A stretch of DNA of 64,000 nt, from positions 91,005-155,004 of the forward strand of contig CAWJGS010000007.1 in the NCBI GenBank assembly GCA_963842575.1, read 5' to 3'. The position numbers and the translations under genes were made by a program. Below, piece by piece: positions 42,354 to 51,278 of the stretch. Positions within the stretch are counted from its first letter, which is position 1. Each line of letters begins with the position of its first letter. The DNA is from JACDER01 sp963842575 (lineage in GTDB: Bacteria > Actinomycetota > Thermoleophilia > Gaiellales > Gaiellaceae). The notes beneath the pieces were generated by a model. That model saw only the letters and a program-made list of their open reading frames with translations. It made no database searches and was not told the DNA's origin.

Positions 42354-43078
42354 CCCAGACCGACGGCCTGATCCTCGAGCTCAAGGACGTCCACACCTAC
42401 TACGGCGCGATCCAGGCGCTGAAGGGAATCACGATCGACGTCCGCGAAGGCGAGATCGTCACGCTGATCGGCGCGAACGGCGCCGGCAAGTCGACGACGC
42501 TGCGCTCGATCAACGGCCTCAACCATCCCAAGCGCGGCTCCATTCGCTTCGAGGGACGGGACATCACGAACGCGAGCCCGCACTCCGTCGTGAAGATGGG
42601 CATTGCGCAGTCCCCCGAGGGTCGCCGCCTCTTCCCGCGCATGAGCGTGCACGAGAACCTCGAGATGGGCGCGTTCCAGCGCGAAGACCGCCGCTCGATC
42701 CGCGAGGACATGGACCGGGTCTTCGACCTGTTTCCGCGTCTGCAGGAACGACGCACGCAGAAGGCCGGGACACTCTCGGGAGGCGAGCAGCAGATGTGCG
42801 CGATCGGCCGGGCGCTGATGGCGAAGCCGAAGCTGCTGATGCTGGACGAGCCCTCCATGGGCCTCGCGCCGATCTTCGTGGAGCGGATCTTCGAGACGAT
42901 CGTCGAGGTGAACAAGCAGGGGACGACCATCCTGCTGGTCGAGCAGAACGCACTCATGGCGCTCGACGTGGCCAAGCGCGGGTACGTGCTGGAGACGGGC
43001 AAGGTCGCGCTCGCGGACGACGCGAAGTCGCTCCGCGAAAACGAGCAGGTGCGCAAGACCTACCTCGGCGAGGAGTAA
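42350..43078 (+). CDS. livF: Branched-chain amino-acid ABC transporter ATP-binding protein LivF (2)
   Basis: A 242-residue ATPase. Walker A GANGAGKST, signature LSGGEQQMCAIGRALM, Walker B LLMLDEPSMGL, and a Gln-Asn H-loop (LLVEQNALM) as in other LivF proteins. GTG at 42350 overlaps livG. It is the last gene of the second operon and is followed by a strong hairpin. Confidence 0.9.
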   Translation: MTQTDGLILELKDVHTYYGAIQALKGITIDVREGEIVTLIGANGAGKSTTLRSINGLNHPKRGSIRFEGRDITNASPHSVVKMGIAQSPEGRRLFPRMSVHENLEMGAFQREDRRSIREDMDRVFDLFPRLQERRTQKAGTLSGGEQQMCAIGRALMAKPKLLMLDEPSMGLAPIFVERIFETIVEVNKQGTTILLVEQNALMALDVAKRGYVLETGKVALADDAKSLRENEQVRKTYLGEE

Positions 43079-43080
43079 TT

Positions 43081-43108
43081 CCGCCGAAAGTCTGGCGACT
43101 TTCGGCGG
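43081..43108 (+). terminator. Terminator hairpin after liv operon 2
   Basis: A perfect 12-bp stem, CCGCCGAAAGTC with GACTTTCGGCGG, loop TGGC, three bases after the livF stop. No T-run follows on the plus strand, as is usual in GC-rich actinobacteria. Confidence 0.65.
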
Positions 43109-43133
43109 CGTAGTCCCGGGGTCGAGCGCCAAC

Positions 43134-43163
43134 TTGCCGGCGCCGGCAAAGCCGGCACCGGCT
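43134..43163. repeat. Stacked GCCGGC palindromes
   Basis: Between the convergent livF and larA-like genes, TTGCCGGCGCCGGCAA (43134-43149) is a perfect 16-bp palindrome, and AGCCGG-CA-CCGGCT (43150-43163) a second one directly after it. A third, GGTGCC-T-GGCACC, is at 43175-43187. With the hairpin at 43081-43108 they may act as a bidirectional terminator for both operons. Confidence 0.45.
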
Positions 43164-43193
43164 ACGAAGCGCGGGGTGCCTGGCACCGGGGGG

Positions 43194-44656
43194 CTATTCG
43201 AGCATTTGGATCGGGAAATACGGTGGCGAGAGGATGAAGCCGATGCGCGGGTCGCCGCCCGCGCGTCCTCGCGCCATGTCGAGTGCCGCCCCGACCCCGT
43301 GCGTCGGCACGAGCCCGAGGCGCCTCGCGGCTGCGGCGTCCCGGCAGTCGGCGACGATGACCGCGCCGAGTCGCTCGAGCGCGGGTGCACACGCGTCCCA
43401 GTCGGCAAACGGAAGCAGCGGATGCGCGCTCCTCCCGCCGCGGTAGGAGGCAAGCGCGTCCGCGTCGCGGGCGGCGCGGTCCTCGTCCTGCCGGCCGGCG
43501 AAGAACGTCCGGTACGGCCGTTGAGCCCCGGGAAGCGGCGGTTGAAGTCGTGGACCAGAATCGCCGTGCCGCCTTCCACGACCGGAAAGTCGTCGCGCCA
43601 GAGCCGCAGGACGATCCCCAGCGCGAGGTGGGCGACGAGCAGCGGGTTCGCGTTGTCGCGCGGAAGGTGTGCGCCGGCCGACCCGATGCCGATGCAGATC
43701 GCGTCCAGCTTCCCGTCGAGCGGAGCGGAGCGCGCCTCGACCGCGCGCAGGAGCGCCTCGGCGTGCGCGACCGAGGGCGGGCCGGCGTAGACGGCCATGA
43801 CCTTCAGCTCGACCGGCACCGAGCGCAGAACCTGGCGGCGCGCGAACGAAGGCAGGAAACGAAAGCCGCTCGCGAGCGGCGAGCGGACGAGACGCTCCGC
43901 GACGCCGCGATCATGGGGGAAGCCCCGCAGCGCGCCGCCGAGGCGGGGATGGTCGAGAACGAGGGAGATGCCGAGCAGCGGCACGCGCTCCCCGATCGCC
44001 CGCTCGAGCACGACGCCCAGGTCCCAGCCGCGCGAGCCGGACGCCTCGAGCAGCGACTGCGCGCCGGCCTCCCGCAGGGCGGCGGGGCCTCCAGCGGCGA
44101 GCAGCGCCGCAGGGCCTCCGTGCAGAACGGTCTCCGCCGCCGTCAGCGTGACGACGAGGCCGGTCTCCAGCAGCAGCGGATTCACCTCGAGGGGAATGCC
44201 CTCGATGCTCCCGATCTCGACCAGAGCCGGATCCTCGACGTCGTGCACCTCGACGCGCCCGTGGAAGCGACGCGCCAACTCGGGTGTGCCGAGCCGCTCG
44301 CGCTCGCGCCGCCCGGCTTTCCGCTCGAGCCCGCCGGCGACGAGGAGCGTCTGCCGCTCGGAAGGAATCCCGAACCGCTCCAACTCGTCCACGACAGCGA
44401 ACAGCGCCTCCTGACGCGGATCGGCCTGTGCAGAGGGAATCGGGAGTGAGGGATGGTCGACGACGATCGTGGCCGTCCCGCCCGGCGCCACCAGTGCCTC
44501 CAGTGGCGAGCCGGCGAGCGGAAAGCGCATGGCATCGCGCACCGCCGCGCCGATCTCGGCGACGGTCTCGGCGGGAGGCGGAGGCCTGAGCACGACCGCG
44601 TTCTCGGGAGCGGTGACCACGGCCACCCGCGATCCCGACAGGACCGGGATCTTCAC
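43194..44656 (-). pseudogene. Nickel-dependent lactate racemase (LarA)-like protein, one frameshift
   Basis: The GTG start overlaps the stop of the GNAT gene. The protein resembles DUF2088/LarA: an N-terminal half with GTATIVVDHPSLPIPSA and AGGLERK, and a C-terminal half ending in ISPPYFPI-like sequence (FILSPPYFPIQMLE). The frame slips near 43525 in a run of G, where one missing base turns FPGAQRPYRTFFAGRQ into FPGLNGRTGRSS; the span, 1463 nt, is a multiple of three minus one. The intact protein would be about 487 residues, within the LarA size range. Whether the nickel-pincer lysine and catalytic His residues are conserved could not be settled. No larB/larC/larE cofactor genes are visible. 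Confidence 0.6.
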
Positions 44657-45524
44657 GGGATCGATCGGTAGAGGCGGAGGAACGTCGTCCTGAACCCGCG
44701 CTTCGGCCAGAACCGCGAGGACAGCAGGTTGGTCACGCGCCAGTCGGTCACCATCGCCGGGTATCCCCGCTCGCGGGCCCACGCGAAGCTGGCGGCGGTC
44801 AGTGCGAGCCCGGCGCCCGAGCCGCGCGCCCCTGGAAGCACCGCGGCGTAGCCGAGATGCGCGAATCCCGCGGGACGGGCCAGCCCTTTGTGCGCGCCGG
44901 ACATGTCGATCGGCACGACGACGAAGTTCCCGACGACACGGCCGTCGATCTCGGCCACGAGATTGGCGAGCTTCTCCTTGCCGAAGTCGCCTTCGATGTC
45001 CTCGCGGATCTCTTCCTCGGTCCACGCGCGCGCCGTCGAGAAGACCGGTGAGGCCGCCTGATGCTCGTCCAGCACGGGCCCGACCTCGACCAGCGCCTCC
45101 AGGTCGGCCTCCTCGGCGGCGCGAACCGCCACGCCCTCGGGAACGGGCGGGTCCGGCTGATCGAGCTCGCGGATGCCGAAGGCGTGCTGGGCTCCGAACC
45201 CGAGGCGGAACCAGGCGTCCACGAGCTCGGCCTCGTTCGGGACATAGACGTAGTGTCGCGTTCGGCCTTCCTCTACCCAGCGCGCAGCGGCGTCGGCGTA
45301 CAGGTCGCGCACGAGCTCCGGCTCCTGCACGGCGTGCCCGGCGAGCTCGATCCATGCATTCGGACCCCAGCTCTCATCGAGCCTCGTCGCGAGCAGGTAG
45401 CCAGCCTCGGTGAAGACGCCGGAGGCGCCGTCCTTTTCCCCACAGCGCCTGGATCTCGGCGCGATAGTCCACCTCCCCGGGCAGCAGCGGCTCCGCCTCG
45501 CGATGCCGGCGATGGCGCTCCTCG
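44653..45524 (-). pseudogene. GNAT-family acetyltransferase, frameshifted and cut by the junction
   Basis: The C-terminal part reads cleanly from SGVFTEAGYLLATRLDESWG to WPKRGFRTTFLRLYRSIP and the stop at 44653. It contains two GNAT-like regions: VPNEAELVDAWFRLGFGAQ (N-terminal domain) and AAVLPGARGSGAGLALT (acetyl-CoA-binding loop of the second). Around 45440 an A-run causes a frameshift: the neighbouring frame gives GEVDYRAEIQALWGK, which joins on. Upstream of about 45520 no GNAT sequence remains, because the plus strand there already encodes FtsX, so the gene's start is missing. The stop overlaps the larA-like GTG. Confidence 0.65.
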
Positions 45525-45525
45525 A

Positions 45526-45910
45526 GGCATCGGATGGGGCCTCGGACTGATTCTCGCGCTCGCGACGCTGCTGATCGTCGCCAACACGATCCGCCTCGCG
45601 GTCTCGCGCGCCGCGACGAGCTCGAGATCCTGTCGCTGGTCGGGGCGAGCCGGACCTTCGTGCGCGTGCCGTTCCTGCTCGAAGGCCTGCTGCAGGGCGC
45701 GGTCGGCGGATGTGCTCGGCGTGGCGCTGCTCTTCGCGATCTTCCACGTCGCGTGCTGCCGCAGCTTCGCGACGCGCTCGAGCTGTTCCTCGGCGGTCCG
45801 AGCCGCGCTTCTTCGTCGCCGCGCGAGTCGGCGATCCTGGTCGCGGGCGGCGCCGGCTTCGGGCTGTTCGGGTCGGCGGCGGCGCTGGCGGCGCGACGCG
45901 CGCGTCGTGA
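45526..45910 (+). pseudogene. ftsX: Cell-division protein FtsX, C-terminal part with frameshifts
   Basis: Begins inside the gene: GWGLGLILALATLLIVANTIRLAV, then (after slips near 45610, 45710, 45752, 45797 and 45822) RDELEILSLVGASRTFVRVPF, LEGLLQGAVGG and the last membrane segments. This is the C-terminal two thirds of the FtsX transmembrane domain. FtsX with FtsE forms an ABC-type complex that activates septal murein hydrolases such as EnvC. The N-terminus and ftsE are missing because the sequence on the left is from another source. The end overlaps the next gene (GTGA at 45907). Confidence 0.65.
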
Positions 45911-47190
45911 GGCTGCGCGTCGCGTTCGGGCTCGCCGCTCGGGCTGCTGCTGGCGCCGGCGCTGGCCGTGCGACGGCGAGAGCGCGACGCGAGCAGGAGC
46001 TCGAGCGCGCTGCGGCCGCGATCGAGACAGCGCAAGCGAGCGCATCGCGGCCTACGAGCGCGAGCAGACGCGGCTTGCTCGAGGCGCTCGAAGCGATCGA
46101 CCAGAGCGCGGCGCTCCTCGGGTACGAGGCGACGCGCCGCGAAGCGGAGCGGCCGAGGCGGCGTCGGCGCGGCTCGCTCGCATCGAGGCGCGAGCGCCGC
46201 GGATCTCGACGCGCGACTCGAGCGCACGCGGCAGGCGATGTCGGCGCGCGTGGTCGCGCTCTACAAGGCCGGGGAGCGTCGGCAGCCTGCGCAGCTGCGT
46301 CTTCGCGTCGCGGGAGGCCTGCGCGAGTTGCTCGCGCGCGTCGACGCGCTCGGCGAGCTGCTCGCGCACGACGGCCGCTGCTCGCGCGCTTCACCGCCGA
46401 CGCAGTCTCGACGCGCTGGCGCGCGCCGACGCGAGCGCGCCGCGACGGCGCAGGCGCGCAGCGAGGCCGAGCGCGCAGCTCGCCGCGCGCCGCGCCGAGC
46501 TCGAGAGCGAACGCGCCGGCAAGCAGGCCTGCTCGCCGCCGTTGCGGGAGCGACGATCGCCGCGCGAGCGCGCCGCGCTCGACGAGCTCGAGAAGCGCCG
46601 CGCGCGCACTCGAGGAGACGCTCGCCGCGCTCGGCAGCCGAGGCGCCCGGCGCCGATCGCGACCGGCGGCGCAGTGCCGTTCGCGGCGCTCAGCGCGGCA
46701 GCTGCGGCGCCGGTTCGCGGCCGCGTCGCGCGGCGCTTCGGGCGCGAGGTCGACGCCGACGTTCCACACGCAGGTCTTCCACAAGGGCGTCGACTTCGAC
46801 GCCGCGCTCGGCACGCCGGTGCGCGCGGTCGCGCGGCGGCACGGTGCGCTTCGCCGGCTGGTTCCGCGGCTACGGGCAGCATGGTGATCGTCGATCACGG
46901 CGATCGCTTCTTCACGGTGAGCGGCCATCTCGACGCAGCTGGCGGTCGAGCGTCGGCGATGCGGTCGGTCGCCGCGGGCGAGCCGATCGGCACCGTCGGC
47001 GACACGGGCTCGCTCGCGGGCCGCGGCTCTACTTCGAGATCCGCGCAGGGCAGCGAGGCGGTCGATCCGGGTGACTGGCTCGCTCGCCTGGATTCGGGAC
47101 CCCGGCGCGCGCGTCGAGCACGCGGCCCGCCGAGCCCGCGACGGGCTGCGATCCGAAGGCTGCGGCTGGCCGCCGCGCATGCAAGGCAGG
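45907..47190 (+). pseudogene. EnvC-like murein hydrolase activator (M23 peptidase domain), many frameshifts
   Basis: Pieces in all three frames give a signal peptide (VRLRVAFGLA then LGLLLAPALA), a long coiled coil (about 46000-46660, rich in Arg/Ala/Glu, with EQTRLLEALEAIDQSAALLG), and a C-terminal LytM/M23 domain: FHTQVFHKGVDFDAALGTPV, GTVRFAGWFRGYG, MVIVDHGDRFFTVSGHLD. The layout ftsX then coiled-coil M23 protein is EnvC-like; whether the metal ligands are complete cannot be decided with the frameshifts. The exact 3' end is uncertain. Frame changes occur roughly every 30-100 bases. Confidence 0.65.
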
Positions 47191-47200
47191 TCCGAACGCC

Positions 47201-48640
47201 ATGCGGCGAACGGGGTCCGTTTCCTCCTCGCGGTCCTGGCCGGGCTGCGTCGCCACGGCGATCGCGCGCGATCGCGCGGCGCGGCGGCAGCTGTCGGCGC
47301 GACCCGCTACGAGGACCTCTCGCTCTTCACGAGCGTGCTCGACCTCGTGCGCCGCAACTACGTCGAGGAGGTCGACGAGACCAACGCTGATCCGCGGCGC
47401 CGTGCGCGGGATGCTCGCCGGAGCTCGATCCGCATTCCTCCTTCATGGATCCCGACGCGCTACAACGAGATGCAGGTCGACACCAAGGGCGAGTTCCACG
47501 GGCTCGGCATCGAGATCAGCAAGCGCAAGCGACGGCTTCATCGAGGTCGTGTCGCCGATCGAGGGCACGCCGGCGTCGCGCGCCGGCATCCGCGCGCGCG
47601 ACCAGATCAGCGCGATCTGTCCGACCGAGAAGCCCGAGGACTGGACCGAGCCCTGCCGCCGCACCAAGAACGATGACGCCTGTTCGAGGCGGTGAACCTG
47701 ATGCGCGGCAAGCGCAAGGGCACGACGATCACGATCGAGCATCCTGCGCGAGGGCTTCGAGCGAGCCCGCAGCCGTACGACGATCCAGCGCGACGTCGTC
47801 AAGGTCGCAGTCGGTCGAGCGGCAAGCTGCTCGAGCCGCGGCTACGGCTACGTGCGGCTGCGCTCGTTCCAGGAGCGCACCGAGCGCAGGACCTCGGCCA
47901 GACGCTCGAGGCCGTCAAGGAGAACGAACGGCGCGCCCGCTGGACGGCCTCGTGCTCGACCTGCGCGACAACCCGGGCGGCCTGCTCGACCAGGCCGTGC
48001 GAGGTCGCGGACACCTGGCTGCACGAACGGCGCTCGTCGTCTACACCAAGGGCCGCGATCGAGAGCCAGCGCAGGAGTTCCGCGCGACACGACGGACGGC
48101 ACCGAGCGCGACTATCCGATCGTCGTGCTCGTGAACGAGGGCACGCGCGAGCGCGTCGGAGATCGTCGCCGGCGCGCTGCAGGATCACGGCCGCGCGATC
48201 GTGATCGGCAGCCCAGACCTTCGGCAAGGGCTCCGTGCAGACCGTCTATCCGCTCGAGGACGGCGCCGGCCTGCGCCTCACCACGGCGCTCTACTACACG
48301 CCGGCCGGTCGCTCGATCCAGGAGGTCGGCATCACGCCCGACATCGTCGTCGAGTCCGCCGAGCGCCGGCTCGGCTCGTCGGCCGAGGCGGAGACGAGTC
48401 GACGCCACGTCGCAGGCGAGTCGCGCGAGCGCGATCTCGAGCGGCCACTTCGCGCATGGCCAGGACAGCCGATCGCACGACGAGCCGGCGAAGCCGGCCG
48501 ACGGCGACTCGACGGGCAAGCGCGTCGAGCGACGCAAGACGGATGCGGCCGCCGAGGCGCGACGTGCCAGCTCGCGCGCGCGCGTCGAGGTCCTGAAGAG
48601 CTGGACGTACTTCGAGCACCTGCGTGGCCAGCGAGCGACC
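47201..48640 (+). pseudogene. S41-family C-terminal processing peptidase, many frameshifts
   Basis: Starts near ATG 47201 (MRRTG then a hydrophobic signal RFLLAVLAGL). Recognisable blocks are YEDLSLFTSVLDLVRRNYVE, a PDZ domain (EFHGLGIEISKRK, TPASRAGIRARDQISAI), LDGLVLDLRDNPGGLLDQAV, the catalytic Ser region (VVLVNEGT then ASEIVAGAL) and the Lys region (TFGKGSVQTVYPLEDGAGLR), ending GRSIQEVGITPDIVVE and a charged tail. This is a periplasmic CtpA/Prc-type protease that trims exported proteins. The end coordinate is approximate; the sequence slips frame at least ten times. Confidence 0.7.
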
Positions 48641-48719
48641 GGCGCGGCGCCGTCGCACAGGCACCCGCGAGCGCAGCCGCGAGCGCGCCGGCGACGCGCG
48701 CCGCCGCGACGAAGGCGGC

Positions 48720-49992
48720 ATGCGCGAGCTGCCGCTCGCCGCCGCGCGCGGCCCCCGCGCGTCTACGGCGTCGGCGAGCTGCTCGCCGGGCGCTGCGGGC
48801 CGCTGCTCGAGGAGCGCGTCGGCCGCGTCTGGGTGGTCGGGCGAGATCAGCAACCTGCGCCGCGCCGGCTCGGGCCACGTCTACTTCACGCTGAAGGACG
48901 CGCGCGGCCAGCTGCGCGCGGCGCTGTTCCGCGGCGACGCGCGGCCGGCTGCGCGTTCGAGCCTCGAGGACGGGCTCGAGGTCGTCGTCTACGCCGAGGT
49001 CACGGTCTACGACGCGCGCGGCGATCTCCAGCTCGTGTGCGCGAGATCGAGCCGCGCGGCGTCGGCGCGCTGCAGCTCGCCTTCGAGCAGCTGCGCCGCC
49101 GGCTCGAAGCCGAGGGGCTCTTCGACGCCGGCGCGCAAGCGCGCGCTGCCGCGCGCTGCCGCGGCGCATCGGGCGTCGTGACGTCGCCGTCGCGGCGCCG
49201 CGCTGCGCGACGTGCTCGAGGTGACCGGCGCGGCGCTTTCCGGCGATCCCGCATCCTGATCTCGCCGGCGCCGCGTGCAGGGCGAGCGGCGCCGAGCTCG
49301 AGATCGCCGCGGCGCTCGATGCGCTCGCGCGCGCCGGCCGACGTCGACGTCGTGCTGCTGGTGCGCGGCGGCGGCTCGCTCGAGGATCTGTGGGCGTTCA
49401 ACAGCGAGGTCGTCGCGCGCGCGATCGCGCGCTCGCGCGGTGCCGGTCGTGACCGGCGTGGGGCACGAGATCGACGTCACGATCGCCGACCTCGTCGCCG
49501 ATGCTCGCGCGCGCCGACGCCGTCGGCGGCGGCCGAGCTCGGCGACTGCCGGATCGCGCGCGCGCTGCTCGGGCTCGCTCGCGCGCGACCGCGCGGCGCG
49601 CTCGGCGCCGCGATGGCCGCGTCGACTCGCGCGCGGCGCGGCTCGCGCTCGCGGCGCGAGCGCGACGCGCTGCGCGCAGCTCGCGCCGGCGCGCAGCTGC
49701 GCGCGCGGCGCGAGCGGCTCGGCGCCGCGGCGCGCGCGGCTGGCGCGCGCGCGATCGCAGGCCGCCTCGAGCGCGCCGCGCGGCGCGTCGTCGAGCTCGG
49801 CGGCGACGGCTCGACTCGCTCTCGCCGCTCGCGGTGCTCGCGCGCGGCTACGCGATCGTGCGTCGCGCGAGCGACGGCGCGATCGTGCGCCGCGCGCGCG
49901 ACGTCGCGCCCGGCGAGCGCGTCGACGCTGCGCGTCGCCGAGGCCGAGCTCGAGGCGCGCGTGACGCGGTGCGCTCGCTGCGCGAGGCCTGA
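48720..49992 (+). pseudogene. xseA: Exodeoxyribonuclease VII large subunit, many frameshifts
   Basis: ATG 48720 opens MRELPLAAARGPRVYGVGEL after one slip, then EERVGRVWVVGEISNLRRAGSGHVYFTLKD, the OB-fold that begins XseA. The catalytic region includes VVTSPS, ADVDVVLLVRGGGSLEDLW and VVTGVGHEIDVTIADLVAD; the C-terminus LSPLAVLARGYAIVR ends at the TGA 49990-49992 (RSLREA). With XseB it forms exonuclease VII, which degrades single-stranded DNA. Slips occur throughout, and a coiled-coil stretch at about 49500-49800 is unreadable in any single frame. Confidence 0.75.
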
Positions 49993-50165
49993 ACCGCCGC
50001 TGCGAACCCGCGAGCTTCGGCGCGCGTTCTGCGTTGACGCTCCCGAGTGCCGTCGTTAGCATGGCGCCCCATGGCGGTCCGTCGCAGGTCGACTCCCCCC
50101 GGCCCCGTCTGCGGCAAATGCGACAGGCGCGGAGGCGGCGTGCGCCGCCGTCGCCGATCCGGCCA

Positions 50166-50404
50166 GTGCGCTCCTTCGAGGATGCGCTCGAGCAGCTCGA
50201 GGCGATCGTCGACGCGGCTCGAGCAGGGGCGATGCTCGCGCTCGAGGACGCGCTGCGAGGCGTTCGAGGCGGGCGTGGGCCTGCACGCGGCGCTGCGCCG
50301 CGCAGCTCCCGATGCGCCGAGCGCCGCATCGAGGTGCTGCGTGCGCGGAGGGCGAGCGGCTGGTGAGCGCGTCCGTTCGAGGAGCCCGGAGGAGGCCGGA
50401 GTAG
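50166..50404 (+). pseudogene. xseB: Exodeoxyribonuclease VII small subunit, frameshifted
   Basis: GTG at 50166 gives VRSFEDALEQLEAIVD, the conserved XseB start; the following EQG, LALEDALR, FEAGVGLHAALRR and RIEVLR pieces lie in shifting frames. About 78 residues, normal for the family. The TAG at 50402-50404 shares a base with the ispA GTG. The 170 bp between xseA and xseB hold no gene I can support. Confidence 0.65.
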
Positions 50405-51278
50405 TGGATCTGCGGGCGTATCTGCTCGAGCGCCGTGCCGAGCTCGGTCGAGCGGCGCTGATCGATGCGGCGCTGCCGCCGGCCGTCGGCGCGCAGCGCC
50501 GCGGCCCTGCACGCGGCGATGCGCCATCTGCTCTTTCCGGGCGGCAAGCGCCTGCGGCCGGCCCTCGCGCTCGCGGCGGCCGAGGCGGTCGGTGCGGCGC
50601 CGCGAGCGCGCGCTGCCGCTCGCGGTCGCCGTCGAGCTCGTCCACACCTACTCGCTCGTCCACGACGATCTGCCCTGCATGGACGACGACGACCACGCGG
50701 CGCGGACGCCCGACCGTGCACGTCGCCTACGGCGAGGCGACGCGCGGTGCTCGCCGGCGACGCGCTGCTCGCGGGCGCGTTCTTCGCTCACGCGGCCGAA
50801 GCGGCGACCGGCGATCCGGCGCAGCGCGCTGCGCGGCGCCGCGCGCGATCTCGCCGCGCGCCGCGGGCTCGCGCCAGCTGGTCGGCGGGCAGGTCGACGA
50901 CCTCGTCAGCTGATCGGCGCCGCCGGCCGACGCCGCGCGCGATCGAGTCCGTGCACGCGCGCAAGACCGGCCGCGCTCTTCGCGGCGGCGATCGTCGGCG
51001 GCGCGCGGCTCGGCGGCGCGATCGGCGACGAGCTCGAGCGCCTGCGCCGCTTCGGCGACGCGATCGGCGTCGCCTTCCAGATCGCCGACGACCTGCTCGA
51101 CGCCGGACGAGCGACGAAGCCTGCTCGCTGGTGCGCGTGCTCGGGGCGTCGGGCGCGCGCGCGCGCGCCGATGCGCTTGCTCGTCGAGCGCGGCCTCGAG
51201 CGATCGAGGCATGGGCGAGCGTGCCGAGCCGCTGCGCGAGCTCGCGCGCTTCACGCCGTGCGGAGAAGCGATGAGTGA
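50404..51278 (+). pseudogene. ispA: Polyprenyl (farnesyl/geranylgeranyl) diphosphate synthase, frameshifted
   Basis: GTG at 50404 (VDLRAYLLERRAEL). Blocks recognised are HLLFPGGKRLRPALALAAAE, the first aspartate-rich motif in LVHTYSLVHDDLPCMDDDD (DDxxxxD), RPTVHVAYGEA, AVLAGDALL, QLVGGQVDDL, and the second motif FQIADDLLD. IspA makes the C15/C20 allylic diphosphates used for undecaprenyl phosphate and quinone tails. It stands between xseB and dxs, the classical proteobacterial order. The stop TGA (51276-51278) overlaps the dxs ATG. Confidence 0.75.

Noticed and set aside
42320..45355. A 1011-codon minus-strand frame across livF2, larA-like and GNAT
   Set aside because: Only the middle part (about 43530-44656) is real larA-like coding sequence; the ends are shadows of livF2 and of the GNAT gene.
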